Source: Chryseolinea sp. H1M3-3
Lineage (GTDB): Bacteria; Bacteroidota; Bacteroidia; Cytophagales; Cyclobacteriaceae
Length of the DNA: 64,000 nt
Assembly: GCF_029360725.1 (NCBI RefSeq)
Contig: NZ_JARKMY010000015.1
Span: forward strand, 41,252 to 105,251
Direction: 5' to 3'
The notes under the pieces were generated by a model. That model was not told the origin of the DNA. It made no database searches and saw only the letters and a program-made list of their open reading frames with translations. Every line of letters begins with the position of its first letter. Position 1 is the first letter of the stretch. Below, piece after piece: positions 16,108-24,687 of the stretch. A program made the translations under genes and the position numbers.

Positions 16108-17547
16108 ATGGAAGTTATTGGCGAAATATTCTATTATATTATAAATACACTGGTATTCACTTACGCAGTCGCCATTGCTGTTTCCTATCTATTGCTGGCC
16201 TTCATTTCTATGCGAGAGATGAAGATGTACATGCATAAGAATTACTTTATTGACTACAAGTACATCTTATCCTCTCCGTTTGCACCAAGTATATCTCTCA
16301 TCGCGCCGGCTTATAATGAAGGGTTGACTATCATTGACAATATTAAATCACTGATGTCGATCATGTACAATAATTTTGAGGTCATTATTATCAATGATGG
16401 CAGCAAAGATGATACGCTGGCCAAAATGATTGATGCCTTTGATCTTGTCAAAGTTGACTTCGACCTTCAATATACATTAGCAACCAAGCCCGTCAAGGGG
16501 ATTTACAAATCCAGAAATCGTGCATTTAAAAAATTATTAGTAGTAGATAAAGAAAATGGTGGTAAAGCAGATGCGCTGAATGTAGGCTTGAACATTTCCA
16601 AGCGAGAGTTGGTCGCTTGCATTGATGTTGATTGTATTATTGAGCCAGATGCTCTGCTAAAAATGGTTAAACCTTTTTTGGAAGATTCTTCGGAAGTAAT
16701 TGCCTCAGGCGGTGTAGTTCGGATAGCGAACTCATGCATTATTGAAGACGGCCGTTTAATTGAAGTGAGACTGCCCGAAAAACTAATCGCCCGGATTCAA
16801 GTGCTTGAATACATACGGGCGTTTCTACTGGGCCGGATGGCGTGGAGCAAACTTAATGGGCTATTGCTCATTTCTGGGGCTTTCGGCCTTTTCAAAAGGA
16901 ACATCGCCATTGAAGCCGGAGGATACAATCACAAAACTGTTGGCGAAGATATGGAACTGGTCGTCCGCATGCGCGCTTACCTTGCCGAACAAAACCGAAG
17001 ATGCCGGGTAGTGTATATACCCGATCCGTTGTGCTGGACGGAGGCACCATCCAATTTTCAAATACTTGGCCGGCAACGCAACAGATGGGCAAGAGGAACA
17101 TTTGAGACCTTAAAACTTCATAAGCGGCTTTTCTTTAATAAGAAATATGGTATCATGGGTCTGCTTAGTTACCCATATTGGTTTTTCTTTGAATGGCTGG
17201 CACCTTTTGTAGAATTCTTTGGCCTGCTGTTTTTCTTCATGCTGGTATTGATGGGCATGGTCAACTGGACATTTTTCTTCTGCTTACTGATTGTGGTTTA
17301 TACGTTTGCGTTTTTTATCTCAATGTTTTCGCTGTTATCGGAGGAAATGTCTTTTTATAAATACACGCATAAAAGGGATATCATAAAAATGATACTCACC
17401 GCTTTAGTAGAGCCAGTGTGGTTTCATCCACGAGTGGTATGGTGGTCACTGAAAGGAAATTTTGATCTCATCAAAGGCAAAAAAGCGTGGGGCGAAATGA
17501 CGCGTCAGGGTTTTGTGCAGTATAAAACTAAAAAAGCCACATTGTGA
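16108..17547 (+). CDS. Processive family 2 glycosyltransferase (PgaC/HasA-like), membrane-bound
   Basis: I chose the ATG at 16108, 1 base after the HEAT gene stop (479 residues). There is an N-terminal membrane span, then a GT-A domain: SLIAPAYNEGLTIIDNI, IIINDGSKDDTL, ELVACIDVDCIIEPDALL (DxD), GEDMELVVRMRA (catalytic acid) and ILGRQRNRWARGT (the QxxRW motif of processive enzymes). Three to four C-terminal spans follow (IMGLLSYPYWFFFEWLA, FFFMLVLMGMVNWTFFF, FFISMFSLLSE). The D,D,D,QxxRW set marks enzymes that polymerise and export beta-linked chains such as poly-GlcNAc, hyaluronan or cellulose. The sugar is unknown. The stop overlaps the next start by one base (TGATG). Confidence 0.9.
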   Translation: MEVIGEIFYYIINTLVFTYAVAIAVSYLLLAFISMREMKMYMHKNYFIDYKYILSSPFAPSISLIAPAYNEGLTIIDNIKSLMSIMYNNFEVIIINDGSKDDTLAKMIDAFDLVKVDFDLQYTLATKPVKGIYKSRNRAFKKLLVVDKENGGKADALNVGLNISKRELVACIDVDCIIEPDALLKMVKPFLEDSSEVIASGGVVRIANSCIIEDGRLIEVRLPEKLIARIQVLEYIRAFLLGRMAWSKLNGLLLISGAFGLFKRNIAIEAGGYNHKTVGEDMELVVRMRAYLAEQNRRCRVVYIPDPLCWTEAPSNFQILGRQRNRWARGTFETLKLHKRLFFNKKYGIMGLLSYPYWFFFEWLAPFVEFFGLLFFFMLVLMGMVNWTFFFCLLIVVYTFAFFISMFSLLSEEMSFYKYTHKRDIIKMILTALVEPVWFHPRVVWWSLKGNFDLIKGKKAWGEMTRQGFVQYKTKKATL

Positions 17548-19973
17548 TGAAAGAGCGACTAATATCCGCCATTAGAGGTTTTGCAATCGTCATTACTATT
17601 TTTTTAGTGGTAATCTTGTTGCTGCGCTTTTATGAGTGGCACGCAATAGCTGAAAGGATTGAATTTAGCTACGAGCTTTTTCGGGGTGTGCTGTACGATA
17701 TTTCGTCAGCTCTTTTCTTTGGCGCTATTGTTTTTGTGCCCGTTATCCTCGTTTTCCTGTGGCACGCACAGCTTGGCTACGGATTATTGGTAGCACTTTG
17801 CAGCCTGTATATCATAGTTTCTTTCGGGTTAACCCAATATTTTTCTATTACGCTGATTCCCTTGGGCGCCGATTTTTTCGGGTACACTTGGAACGATGTG
17901 ACCACGACGGTACGCGCCTCGGACGGCCTAGACGCCGTTCCCATTATACTGCTCCTGCTGCTGATTGCATTTTTTATCGTACTTTCCTATTTATTGAAAA
18001 AAGTCAAGTGGCTTGATAAGCTTCCCTTCGCATTCACACTCACAATTGTTCTGGCCATGTTGCTACTTGGGCTTTTGCGCCAACGTCCGTCAAGTAATGA
18101 TTTCGAAAGCGAACTTGAGTACTATTCGTACTTAAATAAAACAGACTTCTTTATCGGCAGAACTTTTGATCATTTTTACGGATTCCTATCAGAAGATTTT
18201 TCATCCGCTGGCTATCCTTTTCTTCACACGATGAAGAAGGACAACTCCCTGGAGGGTTATTTCAACCTAAAGGATTCACTACCTAATTTTGTGTTCATCC
18301 TGGTTGAAGGTCTCGGAAGGGATTTTACATGTGCGGATGCGTTGTACGGAGGTTTTACTCCTTTTCTGGATTCATTAAGTCAACAAAGTTTGTATTGGAA
18401 GAATTCACTAAGCAATGCAGGGCGAACGTTTGGCGTGCTACCCAGTGTTTTCGGTTCGCTTCCCTATGGAAAAAATGGTTTTATGAGCTATGGTGCGAAA
18501 ATGCCTGCACACAATACACTGTTAAGTTTATTGAAGCCATCCGGATACACTTCGAATTTCTTTTATGGGGGCAACGCTAATTTCGACAACCAGGATATTT
18601 TTCTCGAAGCGCAGGGTGTTAACTACATCCTCGATGAAACCAAGTTTCCATCATCATATAGGAAGATGGCTGCGAACAGCGAAGGATTTTCCTGGGGTTA
18701 TCCTGATCGCGCAATTTTTGATAGGTCACTGGAACTTATTGCCAAAAACAATCAATCGCCTCGCATTGATATTTATCTCACACTTTCTACACATGAGCCT
18801 TTTCGAGTTCCGGAAGATTCGTATAAAGCGCTCTTCGACGCGAAGCTACACTCAATAGATTCAGGCAAACGAAAAAAATACATCGACTACCGAGGTGTTT
18901 TTGAATGTTTACTTTACACAGACAACGCACTAAAAGAATATTTTCTCCGCGCTGCAGGCCTTCCTGATTACAACAATACAATCTTCATCATTACAGGAGA
19001 TCACCGCCTTGTGCCGGTACCTGCTGACAACAAACTCTCCCGGTTCCATGTGCCTTTAATTATTTATTCGCCATTGCTTAAAAAGGCTGAGATCTTTTCA
19101 AATATCACCACCCACGCGGACATAACTCCAGCCATACTAAATCTTCTCGGCGGCAAGTACCAGATTAAACTACCCGACAGCGTATCGTTTATTTCTTCCT
19201 CGCAGCTGGGGAATAAAAATTTTTCAAGCTCGTTAGATCTAGGGTTGATCAGAAATAAAAACGAAACCATGGATTACATCGAAGGTAAATTCATGCTTTC
19301 TGAAAACAGGCTATACGAAATTACACCCACCCTCGACCTTGAGCCTTTTCATGACGAGAAGAAACTTCGTCAATTGTCCGAAAAATTAAAGACGTTTAAC
19401 CAAAAATCTTTGCTTGCCTGTGAACGTAATCAGCTCATCAAAGAAACGAGTGAGCGTCGTCCTTCCAATGTATTTAGGTTCACCAAAGACGAAAAAGATT
19501 TCTTTAAAGCCATCCAGGTTGAGAAGTCAGATGTAGATCGGTTGTTTGTTCAAGCGCGCGATTTGGCGTTCGAGAAGAAGTACGCCGAAAGTCGTGCATT
19601 GACGCGTTACATCTTAAATAATAGTCCGAATTATCATGATGCCAGAATACTGCTAGCCCGCACTTTTGCATGGGACGGCAATTATGACACAGCCAGATAT
19701 TTCCTAAAGCAAGTCTTGGAACGATCTCCAAATTATGAAGACGCGTTAATGGCCACGATTGACGTCGCCTATTGGAGTGGCAGTCATGAAGAAGCCTATG
19801 CTATTTCTCTCGCCCTCACTGATTCAGCCGTTAGCGCCGATTTGAGGGCCAGAGAAGCCAGAAGCTTTTTTCTGGTTGGAAAGAAAAAAGAAGCCAAGGA
19901 AATGCTGCAACACATTCTGCAAACAAATCCTGACCACCAACTAAGTCGCGATTTACTAACTCAACTGCCGTGA
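17547..19973 (+). CDS. LtaS-like phospho-/sulfo-transferase fused to a TPR module
   Basis: The ATG at 17547 overlaps the GT stop (808 residues). About five N-terminal membrane spans (residues 10-175) are followed by an LTA-synthase/alkaline-phosphatase-fold domain: FVFILVEGLGRDF (metal Glu), NAGRTFGVLPSVFGSLPYG (Thr nucleophile position), LSTHEPF (His) and FIITGDHR (Asp-His metal pair). These match the metal and nucleophile positions of LtaS-type phosphoglycerol/phosphoethanolamine transferases. From about residue 655 to the end there is a TPR module (LARTFAWDGNYDTARYFLKQ) closely similar to the N-terminal part of the next gene's product. It probably adds a charged group to the glycan made by the GT2; the predicted topology puts the enzyme domain outside the inner membrane. 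Confidence 0.88.
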   Translation: MKERLISAIRGFAIVITIFLVVILLLRFYEWHAIAERIEFSYELFRGVLYDISSALFFGAIVFVPVILVFLWHAQLGYGLLVALCSLYIIVSFGLTQYFSITLIPLGADFFGYTWNDVTTTVRASDGLDAVPIILLLLLIAFFIVLSYLLKKVKWLDKLPFAFTLTIVLAMLLLGLLRQRPSSNDFESELEYYSYLNKTDFFIGRTFDHFYGFLSEDFSSAGYPFLHTMKKDNSLEGYFNLKDSLPNFVFILVEGLGRDFTCADALYGGFTPFLDSLSQQSLYWKNSLSNAGRTFGVLPSVFGSLPYGKNGFMSYGAKMPAHNTLLSLLKPSGYTSNFFYGGNANFDNQDIFLEAQGVNYILDETKFPSSYRKMAANSEGFSWGYPDRAIFDRSLELIAKNNQSPRIDIYLTLSTHEPFRVPEDSYKALFDAKLHSIDSGKRKKYIDYRGVFECLLYTDNALKEYFLRAAGLPDYNNTIFIITGDHRLVPVPADNKLSRFHVPLIIYSPLLKKAEIFSNITTHADITPAILNLLGGKYQIKLPDSVSFISSSQLGNKNFSSSLDLGLIRNKNETMDYIEGKFMLSENRLYEITPTLDLEPFHDEKKLRQLSEKLKTFNQKSLLACERNQLIKETSERRPSNVFRFTKDEKDFFKAIQVEKSDVDRLFVQARDLAFEKKYAESRALTRYILNNSPNYHDARILLARTFAWDGNYDTARYFLKQVLERSPNYEDALMATIDVAYWSGSHEEAYAISLALTDSAVSADLRAREARSFFLVGKKKEAKEMLQHILQTNPDHQLSRDLLTQLP

Positions 19974-21244
19974 TGAAATCCATTGCCTTTGTTTGTTTTT
20001 TTATTTATTACATGATGCAGCCGTTGTACGTTCATGCGCAGGACCACTGGAAATCAAAATCAGTGGATGAAATCTTAACGCTTGCCCGCGATGAGGCATT
20101 GCATGGCAACAGGGAGAATGCAAGGAACATGTTGCGGTATATTCTTGAAAAAAACCCTGATTATCATGATGTCCGAATATTACTTGGTAGAACGTATGCA
20201 TGGGATGGTAAAAGAGCGGAAGCCCGTAAAGAACTTCAAGTGGTTTTATCGAAGAAGGATCATCACGAAGATGCATTGAGTGCTTTGATTGATGTGGAGA
20301 TGTGGGATGATCAGTATGCTCAGGCCCTGGCCCTTGTGGATTTGGCGCTGACGAGTTATCCGAACAGCGAAGAATTTCTTTTTAAACGGGCACGCATTCT
20401 AAACAATATGAAAAAAGATAACGACGCCATTATCGCTCTTAATCAATTGTTGGTTGTATATCCATCACATGAAAAAGGACTAGCGCTACTTAAAGTTATA
20501 AAAACAGAGCAGTTGAAATACACAGCGGGTATTTCATATAACATTGATGCATTCAGCAGAACGTTTGATCCGGCTCACTACGTATCGGCACAGTTGGGAA
20601 GGTCGAACAACTGGGGTTCGTCAATTCTCAGGTTAAATTATGCTAGTCGCTTCGAAACAAATGGCTTTCAAACCGAAGTGGATCTCTATCCTAAAATTGC
20701 TAAGGGCGTCTACGTTTATCTAAACTACGGATTTTCTTCCACGGGTCTTTTTCCTGAGCATCGTGGGGGCGCAGAGATTTTTAGTAAGCTTCCAAAAAGT
20801 TTAGAGGTATCCGGTGGAGCCAGATATCTCTACTTTGATACCAATACCAAAATCACTATTTACACTGGCTCTATTGGTTGGTATTTTAAAAGCTATTGGT
20901 TGTCCGTTAGGCCCTACATCACACCTGACAAAGTAACGGGTACTTCGGTTTCAACCACAGTCTCCATACGAAAGTATTTTGCCACTGCCGATCATTACAT
21001 CGGCTTGAGTTTAGGAGCTGGATTTTCTCCCGATGAAAGGCGTTTCCAGAGTGGCGCTGGTTTGAGTGACGACGGAATCTATACATTAAAATCCCAACGA
21101 ATGGGTCTAAGTTGGAACAAACCATTTCCGCATAATTTTATTTTTACAGCATCGACTGATTTTCAAAGACAGGAATTAATTTTTGATGAAGGAAATTATG
21201 TACTGATATATAGTATAGGCATGGGGTTGAAGAAACGGTTTTAA
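19973..21244 (+). CDS. YaiO-family outer-membrane barrel with TPR domain
   Basis: The ATG at 19973 overlaps the previous stop by one base (423 residues). A Sec signal (residues 1 to about 23, ending VHAQ) is followed by TPRs to about residue 170 (DYHDVRILLGRTYAWDGKRA). Then comes a region of alternating amphipathic strands typical of the YaiO outer-membrane family, beginning LKYTAGISYNIDAFSRTFDP and ending YSIGMGLKKRF, with terminal Phe as in outer-membrane barrels. YaiO-type barrels accompany glycan-synthesis genes and may export or anchor the product. As the last gene of the operon it would complete the path from inner membrane to cell surface. It ends 20 bases from the convergent chrA stop. 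Confidence 0.85.
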   Translation: MKSIAFVCFFIYYMMQPLYVHAQDHWKSKSVDEILTLARDEALHGNRENARNMLRYILEKNPDYHDVRILLGRTYAWDGKRAEARKELQVVLSKKDHHEDALSALIDVEMWDDQYAQALALVDLALTSYPNSEEFLFKRARILNNMKKDNDAIIALNQLLVVYPSHEKGLALLKVIKTEQLKYTAGISYNIDAFSRTFDPAHYVSAQLGRSNNWGSSILRLNYASRFETNGFQTEVDLYPKIAKGVYVYLNYGFSSTGLFPEHRGGAEIFSKLPKSLEVSGGARYLYFDTNTKITIYTGSIGWYFKSYWLSVRPYITPDKVTGTSVSTTVSIRKYFATADHYIGLSLGAGFSPDERRFQSGAGLSDDGIYTLKSQRMGLSWNKPFPHNFIFTASTDFQRQELIFDEGNYVLIYSIGMGLKKRF

Positions 21245-21264
21245 AACTCTGTCAACAATCATAT

Positions 21265-22401
21265 TTACATCGTCTTCAAAAATATTCCGATAAAGGCGGC
21301 AATAAAGATAATTATTGGTTCCTGTACCTTCTTGTATTTCAATAGTATTGCAGTCACGGCCACAGCAATTAATATTGTGGGAATATCGCTTAATGTTCTT
21401 TTCGCTAAAACAAGAACTGCTCCTGCTATGGCACCTATTGCCGCTGCGGTCACACCATCCACAAAAGCTTTTATCGCAGGATGTTTGCCATACTTTTTGA
21501 AATATGGCGCCGGTATAACAGTAAATAAATAACAAGGAAGGAAGGTAGCGAGCGCTGCCACACAAGCGCCGGGTACACCAGCCACCAGGTAACCAATAAA
21601 TCCTACCGTAATAACAACAGGCCCTGGAGTGATCATAGCAACTGCTACTGCATCGAGAAACTGTTGTTCATTCAACCATTGATATTCCTTTACAACCCCA
21701 CCATACAGAAAGGGAACGATAGCAAGGCCGCTTCCGAAAACAAAAGCGCCGGCCTTCACAAAGAACCAAGCAATCTCCCAAAGTTTGGATTCAGTCACAA
21801 CCGGTTGAACCTGCACCAGAATAGCAGGTAAGATTCCATTTGCCCCTGATGCCAGCCATTTCGGCGGGGCTTTAGCAAACCATACCACCACGCCAGCCAG
21901 CAATATAAGCCACAAATTTTCCTCCTCCATAATAAAAGTTGGAGCCGCTAGCGCGATGAATATTATCCATAGTAATTTATCATTGCCAATACTTTTCCTG
22001 GTTAGCCTGTAACTTCCAACGGCAATAATCCCGACCACTGCTGCGCCGACACCATAAAATATAGCCTGCATCCATGGAAGTCCTCCGTAAGAAACATAGG
22101 CATACCCGATGAGTAATACCATGATGAAGGATGGCAACACAAAAGCAAGTCCTGCAAGAGTAGCCCCAAGAATCCTGTAGTGAACATAGCCAATATAGAT
22201 AGCAAGCTGAGCCGCCAATGGTCCAGGCGCCAATTGCGCCAACGCAAGTCCTTCCTTATAGTCATCTTCACTAATCCACTTCTTATGATCAACCAGATCA
22301 CGATGCATATAACCCACGAGCGCTACGGGCCCGCCAAATCCCCATGTGCCAATCTTCAAAAAATAAATTATTAAATCCTTTAAGGAGTAAGATGATATCA
22401 T
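21265..22401 (-). CDS. chrA: Chromate transporter ChrA (two-domain form)
   Basis: I chose the ATG at 22399-22401 (MISSYSLKDLI), 7 bases after the chrB-like stop; the upstream ATG at 22449 would overlap that gene. The 378-residue protein has the duplicated CHR domain of long-chain ChrA. The first half has IGTWGFGGPVALVGYM, then ALAQLAPGPLAAQLAIYIGY; the second half has KAGAFVFGSGLAIVPFLYGG, then AVAMITPGPVVITVGFIGYL. The G-F-G-G-P and A-P-G-P/T-P-G-P motifs are the family hallmarks. About 10 to 12 membrane spans are predicted. It expels chromate, giving resistance. It is co-transcribed with the ChrB-domain protein and probably the DUF2490 gene upstream. Confidence 0.93.
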   Translation of the reverse strand: MISSYSLKDLIIYFLKIGTWGFGGPVALVGYMHRDLVDHKKWISEDDYKEGLALAQLAPGPLAAQLAIYIGYVHYRILGATLAGLAFVLPSFIMVLLIGYAYVSYGGLPWMQAIFYGVGAAVVGIIAVGSYRLTRKSIGNDKLLWIIFIALAAPTFIMEEENLWLILLAGVVVWFAKAPPKWLASGANGILPAILVQVQPVVTESKLWEIAWFFVKAGAFVFGSGLAIVPFLYGGVVKEYQWLNEQQFLDAVAVAMITPGPVVITVGFIGYLVAGVPGACVAALATFLPCYLFTVIPAPYFKKYGKHPAIKAFVDGVTAAAIGAIAGAVLVLAKRTLSDIPTILIAVAVTAILLKYKKVQEPIIIFIAAFIGIFLKTM

Positions 22402-22408
22402 GTCGTAT

Positions 22409-22861
22409 TCAGATTTTTGGCGACCAAAAGTGTTTTTCATCGTGAACATATTTCGCCCAGCTATAAAGCGCGTCGTATATTTTCATTCCGACCGCAAGTT
22501 GGTCATGATCATTCGTATAATTGAAGGATAGCCCCGCCGATATTGCCCATAGACCCGCCGCCTCAGGCGCTAGGTTAAAATTATCAGTATCAGCTCCCCG
22601 AACAATCAATGCAATCTGACGAACGGCAGGATCTAGCAGTTTATGTTTCTTGATAATATAATCAAACGTACAAAAATCACCTTCATGGGAATACTCAGCA
22701 CCAGGTATATCGTAAGGGATGGCGTCAAATTCTTGGGCCTTACTGAAAACGTCCTCTTTAGGAACGTAAATGAATTCAGCTTCTTTGTCCACAAAATTTT
22801 TGATAAGCCACGGGCAAGCTATACGGTCAATCTTAGGGCGTTCTCTGGTTATCCATTTCAT
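22409..22861 (-). CDS. ChrB C-terminal domain protein (chromate resistance)
   Basis: The 150-residue protein consists of one ChrB C-terminal-type domain: ERPKIDRIACPWLIKNFVD at residues 7-25, AEFIYVPKEDV, GDFCTFDYIIKKHKL and ALIVRGADTDNFNLAPEAAG, with GLWAISAGLS further on. The Cys in IACPWLI and in DFCTFDY, and the acidic RGADTD motif, are conserved in the family. ChrB proteins act as chromate-sensitive regulators or as accessory proteins of ChrA. This short form has no DNA-binding part and so is more likely an accessory or enzyme. It is closely similar over its full length to the N-terminal half of the protein encoded at 23722-24558. Confidence 0.88.
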   Translation of the reverse strand: MKWITRERPKIDRIACPWLIKNFVDKEAEFIYVPKEDVFSKAQEFDAIPYDIPGAEYSHEGDFCTFDYIIKKHKLLDPAVRQIALIVRGADTDNFNLAPEAAGLWAISAGLSFNYTNDHDQLAVGMKIYDALYSWAKYVHDEKHFWSPKI

Positions 22862-22879
22862 AGCTTCATGAATTTTGGC

Positions 22880-23641
22880 TTATTCTTTAGTTCTTAAGTC
22901 GAAGGAGTGAAAGAAAAAAAGACGAATTGTATTTGTAGACAAGTACGTGTTACCGGCAGCCTCTTGCTGAAATACATTCATATAACCTAGTTGAGCATTC
23001 AGGTGCGAAGTGAACTGATAACCTAAGCCCACAAAAAATCGGTTTTGGTCAAACGTATTATAGAGAATGCGTTTACCAAAATTCAGGAAGATTTCATTCG
23101 CAACGGCAATGAACGGCGTCTTTGGCACCATCTCTTTACCTTTCAGCGGGATAAAAAAAGACATATTGTACCGTAGGCGGTAATTAAAATTGTAACCATC
23201 TTCCAAGACATCATTGGCAATTTTTCGGTTAAAACGTTGTTCAAATCTCAACCAATGAAGTGTGGTTAGTCCTGGATATTTTTGATTCCACCAGATTTGT
23301 TGCCAGGCTCTATGTTCAGGACGTGATGTATCCAGTCCCTTCGCCGGGAAGTGATTAACAAAAGCATATCCCACATTAACCCTTAAGTTGTCTTTGATGA
23401 AATACGTTAGGGCCGGCCGAAATAAAATTTGAAACGGACGATCTACAAAGTTGTCTGTTTGCCGGTAATGAACATCAAGCCAAAGCCCTAGTTTATTGGT
23501 AAGCCTGGCTTGGCTAAAATATCCAAACCACAATTGATCACGATGATGCATTTCTTTCTCAATGGATTGTGCGGAGCATACCTGACGAGATAAAACACCG
23601 ATGGCCAAGACCATTAAAAAGGAAACAAAGGAGCGGCTCAT
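22880..23641 (-). CDS. DUF2490-like outer-membrane protein
   Basis: The ATG at 23639-23641 gives a 253-residue protein with a Sec signal (MSRSFVSFLMVLAIGVLSR to VCSAQ). The mature part is strand-rich and aromatic, with LWFGYFSQARLTNKLGLWLD then HYRQTDNF, FQILFRPALTYFIKDN, WLRFEQRFNRKIAN, YRLRYNMSFFIPL and a C-terminal GLGYQFTSHLNAQLGYMNVF. This agrees with the DUF2490 family of Bacteroidota outer-membrane barrels. It stands between the regulator-like fusion gene and the ChrB-like gene in the same direction, with 18 bases to the next gene. A role in letting chromate or a related oxyanion cross the outer membrane is possible but unproven. Confidence 0.75.
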   Translation of the reverse strand: MSRSFVSFLMVLAIGVLSRQVCSAQSIEKEMHHRDQLWFGYFSQARLTNKLGLWLDVHYRQTDNFVDRPFQILFRPALTYFIKDNLRVNVGYAFVNHFPAKGLDTSRPEHRAWQQIWWNQKYPGLTTLHWLRFEQRFNRKIANDVLEDGYNFNYRLRYNMSFFIPLKGKEMVPKTPFIAVANEIFLNFGKRILYNTFDQNRFFVGLGYQFTSHLNAQLGYMNVFQQEAAGNTYLSTNTIRLFFFHSFDLRTKE

Positions 23642-23721
23642 ACTCAATAAAATTATTTGAGTACAATGCTATCAAGTATCGGGTAGGCAGTCTAGGAGAA
23701 AATTTACTTTTGGTATTTTAT

Positions 23722-24558
23722 TTACTTTTCGCGCAAACTTTTTCGATATAATGCCGGACTTTTGCCTGTATATTTTTTAAAGATCCGGTTAAAATGGCTT
23801 TGATCAGAAAAGCCCGTGAGATATGCTATTTCAGCCAGGGTGTGTTTGGAATCATTAAGTAGCAGAATTGCTTTTTCAATTCTCAGTTTGCGAATGTAGT
23901 CACCGAACGAAAGGTCATCAAAATATTTCGAAAATTCCCGCGATAAATAACTTGGGTGGACATTCAAACTTTGAGAAAGTTCTTTTAGATTCAAGGTAAG
24001 ATTGGTATCAATCTGATCCTGGATAATTTCCTTCAGTTCCCTTGCCCATGCCGGTGTCTTGCCGGATTTTTGTTTGAGAAACTTTTTATAAACATCTACC
24101 AACAGATTTTCTATCGGGTTCTGAGTATGCTTTTCATTTTGAAGGTGTTTTGCCCAACTATACAACGCATCATAAATGACTATTCCTTTTTCCAGGAGTT
24201 TATAATCGTCCGCAATATTGTATGAAAGCCCGGCAGAAATGGCCCATAGCCCTGACGATTGACTTGCAATATCATGTCGATCGGTGTCGGCCCCTCGCAC
24301 GATCAAGGCCATTACCTTCAATGAGGGGTCGGTTAGGTTGTGTTTCTTAATGATGTAATCAAACGTACACTGATCCCCATAGTGTGTATACTCTACATTT
24401 GGAATGTCGAACGGAATAGCGTCGAGACTTTTTGATTTTGGAACGACTTGGTCAAAAGGTGCGTAAATGAACTCTGCATCTTTATCTATAAAACGCTTGA
24501 TCAACCATGGGCACGCAATGCGGTCAATCTTCGGGCGTTCACGGGTAATCCATTTCAT
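23722..24558 (-). CDS. ChrB-domain / AraC-type HTH fusion regulator
   Basis: The 278-residue protein joins two domains. Residues 1 to about 150 are a ChrB C-terminal-type domain (IDRIACPWLIKRFID, GDQCTFDYIIKKHNL, LIVRGADTDRHDIASQSSG), very like the short protein at 22409-22861. Residues about 175-278 are an AraC/XylS-type double helix-turn-helix: LNLKELSQSLNVHPSYLSRE, then LSFGDYIRKLRIEKAILLL, AEIAYLTGFSDQSHFNRIFK and KYTGKSPALYRK. The AraC part normally binds promoter DNA; here the ChrB domain replaces the usual sugar-binding sensor. It is therefore most likely the chromate-responsive activator or repressor of the downstream DUF2490-chrB-chrA genes, a new arrangement to me. Confidence 0.9.
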   Translation of the reverse strand: MKWITRERPKIDRIACPWLIKRFIDKDAEFIYAPFDQVVPKSKSLDAIPFDIPNVEYTHYGDQCTFDYIIKKHNLTDPSLKVMALIVRGADTDRHDIASQSSGLWAISAGLSYNIADDYKLLEKGIVIYDALYSWAKHLQNEKHTQNPIENLLVDVYKKFLKQKSGKTPAWARELKEIIQDQIDTNLTLNLKELSQSLNVHPSYLSREFSKYFDDLSFGDYIRKLRIEKAILLLNDSKHTLAEIAYLTGFSDQSHFNRIFKKYTGKSPALYRKSLREK

Positions 24559-24687
24559 GCTAGTCTTTCTATAAATATGAAGTTAGATCCTATAACAAGT
24601 TTTTTTCAAGAAAGGAAGACAACGGTCTCACTTGAATTATAAAACCTGAAGCAAGGAAAACCGCTCTTAAAAAAACGAAAAAACAAA

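Noticed and set aside
21176..21565. 129-codon minus-strand frame across the yaiO/chrA junction
   Set aside because: It overlaps both real genes in another frame and has unlikely composition.
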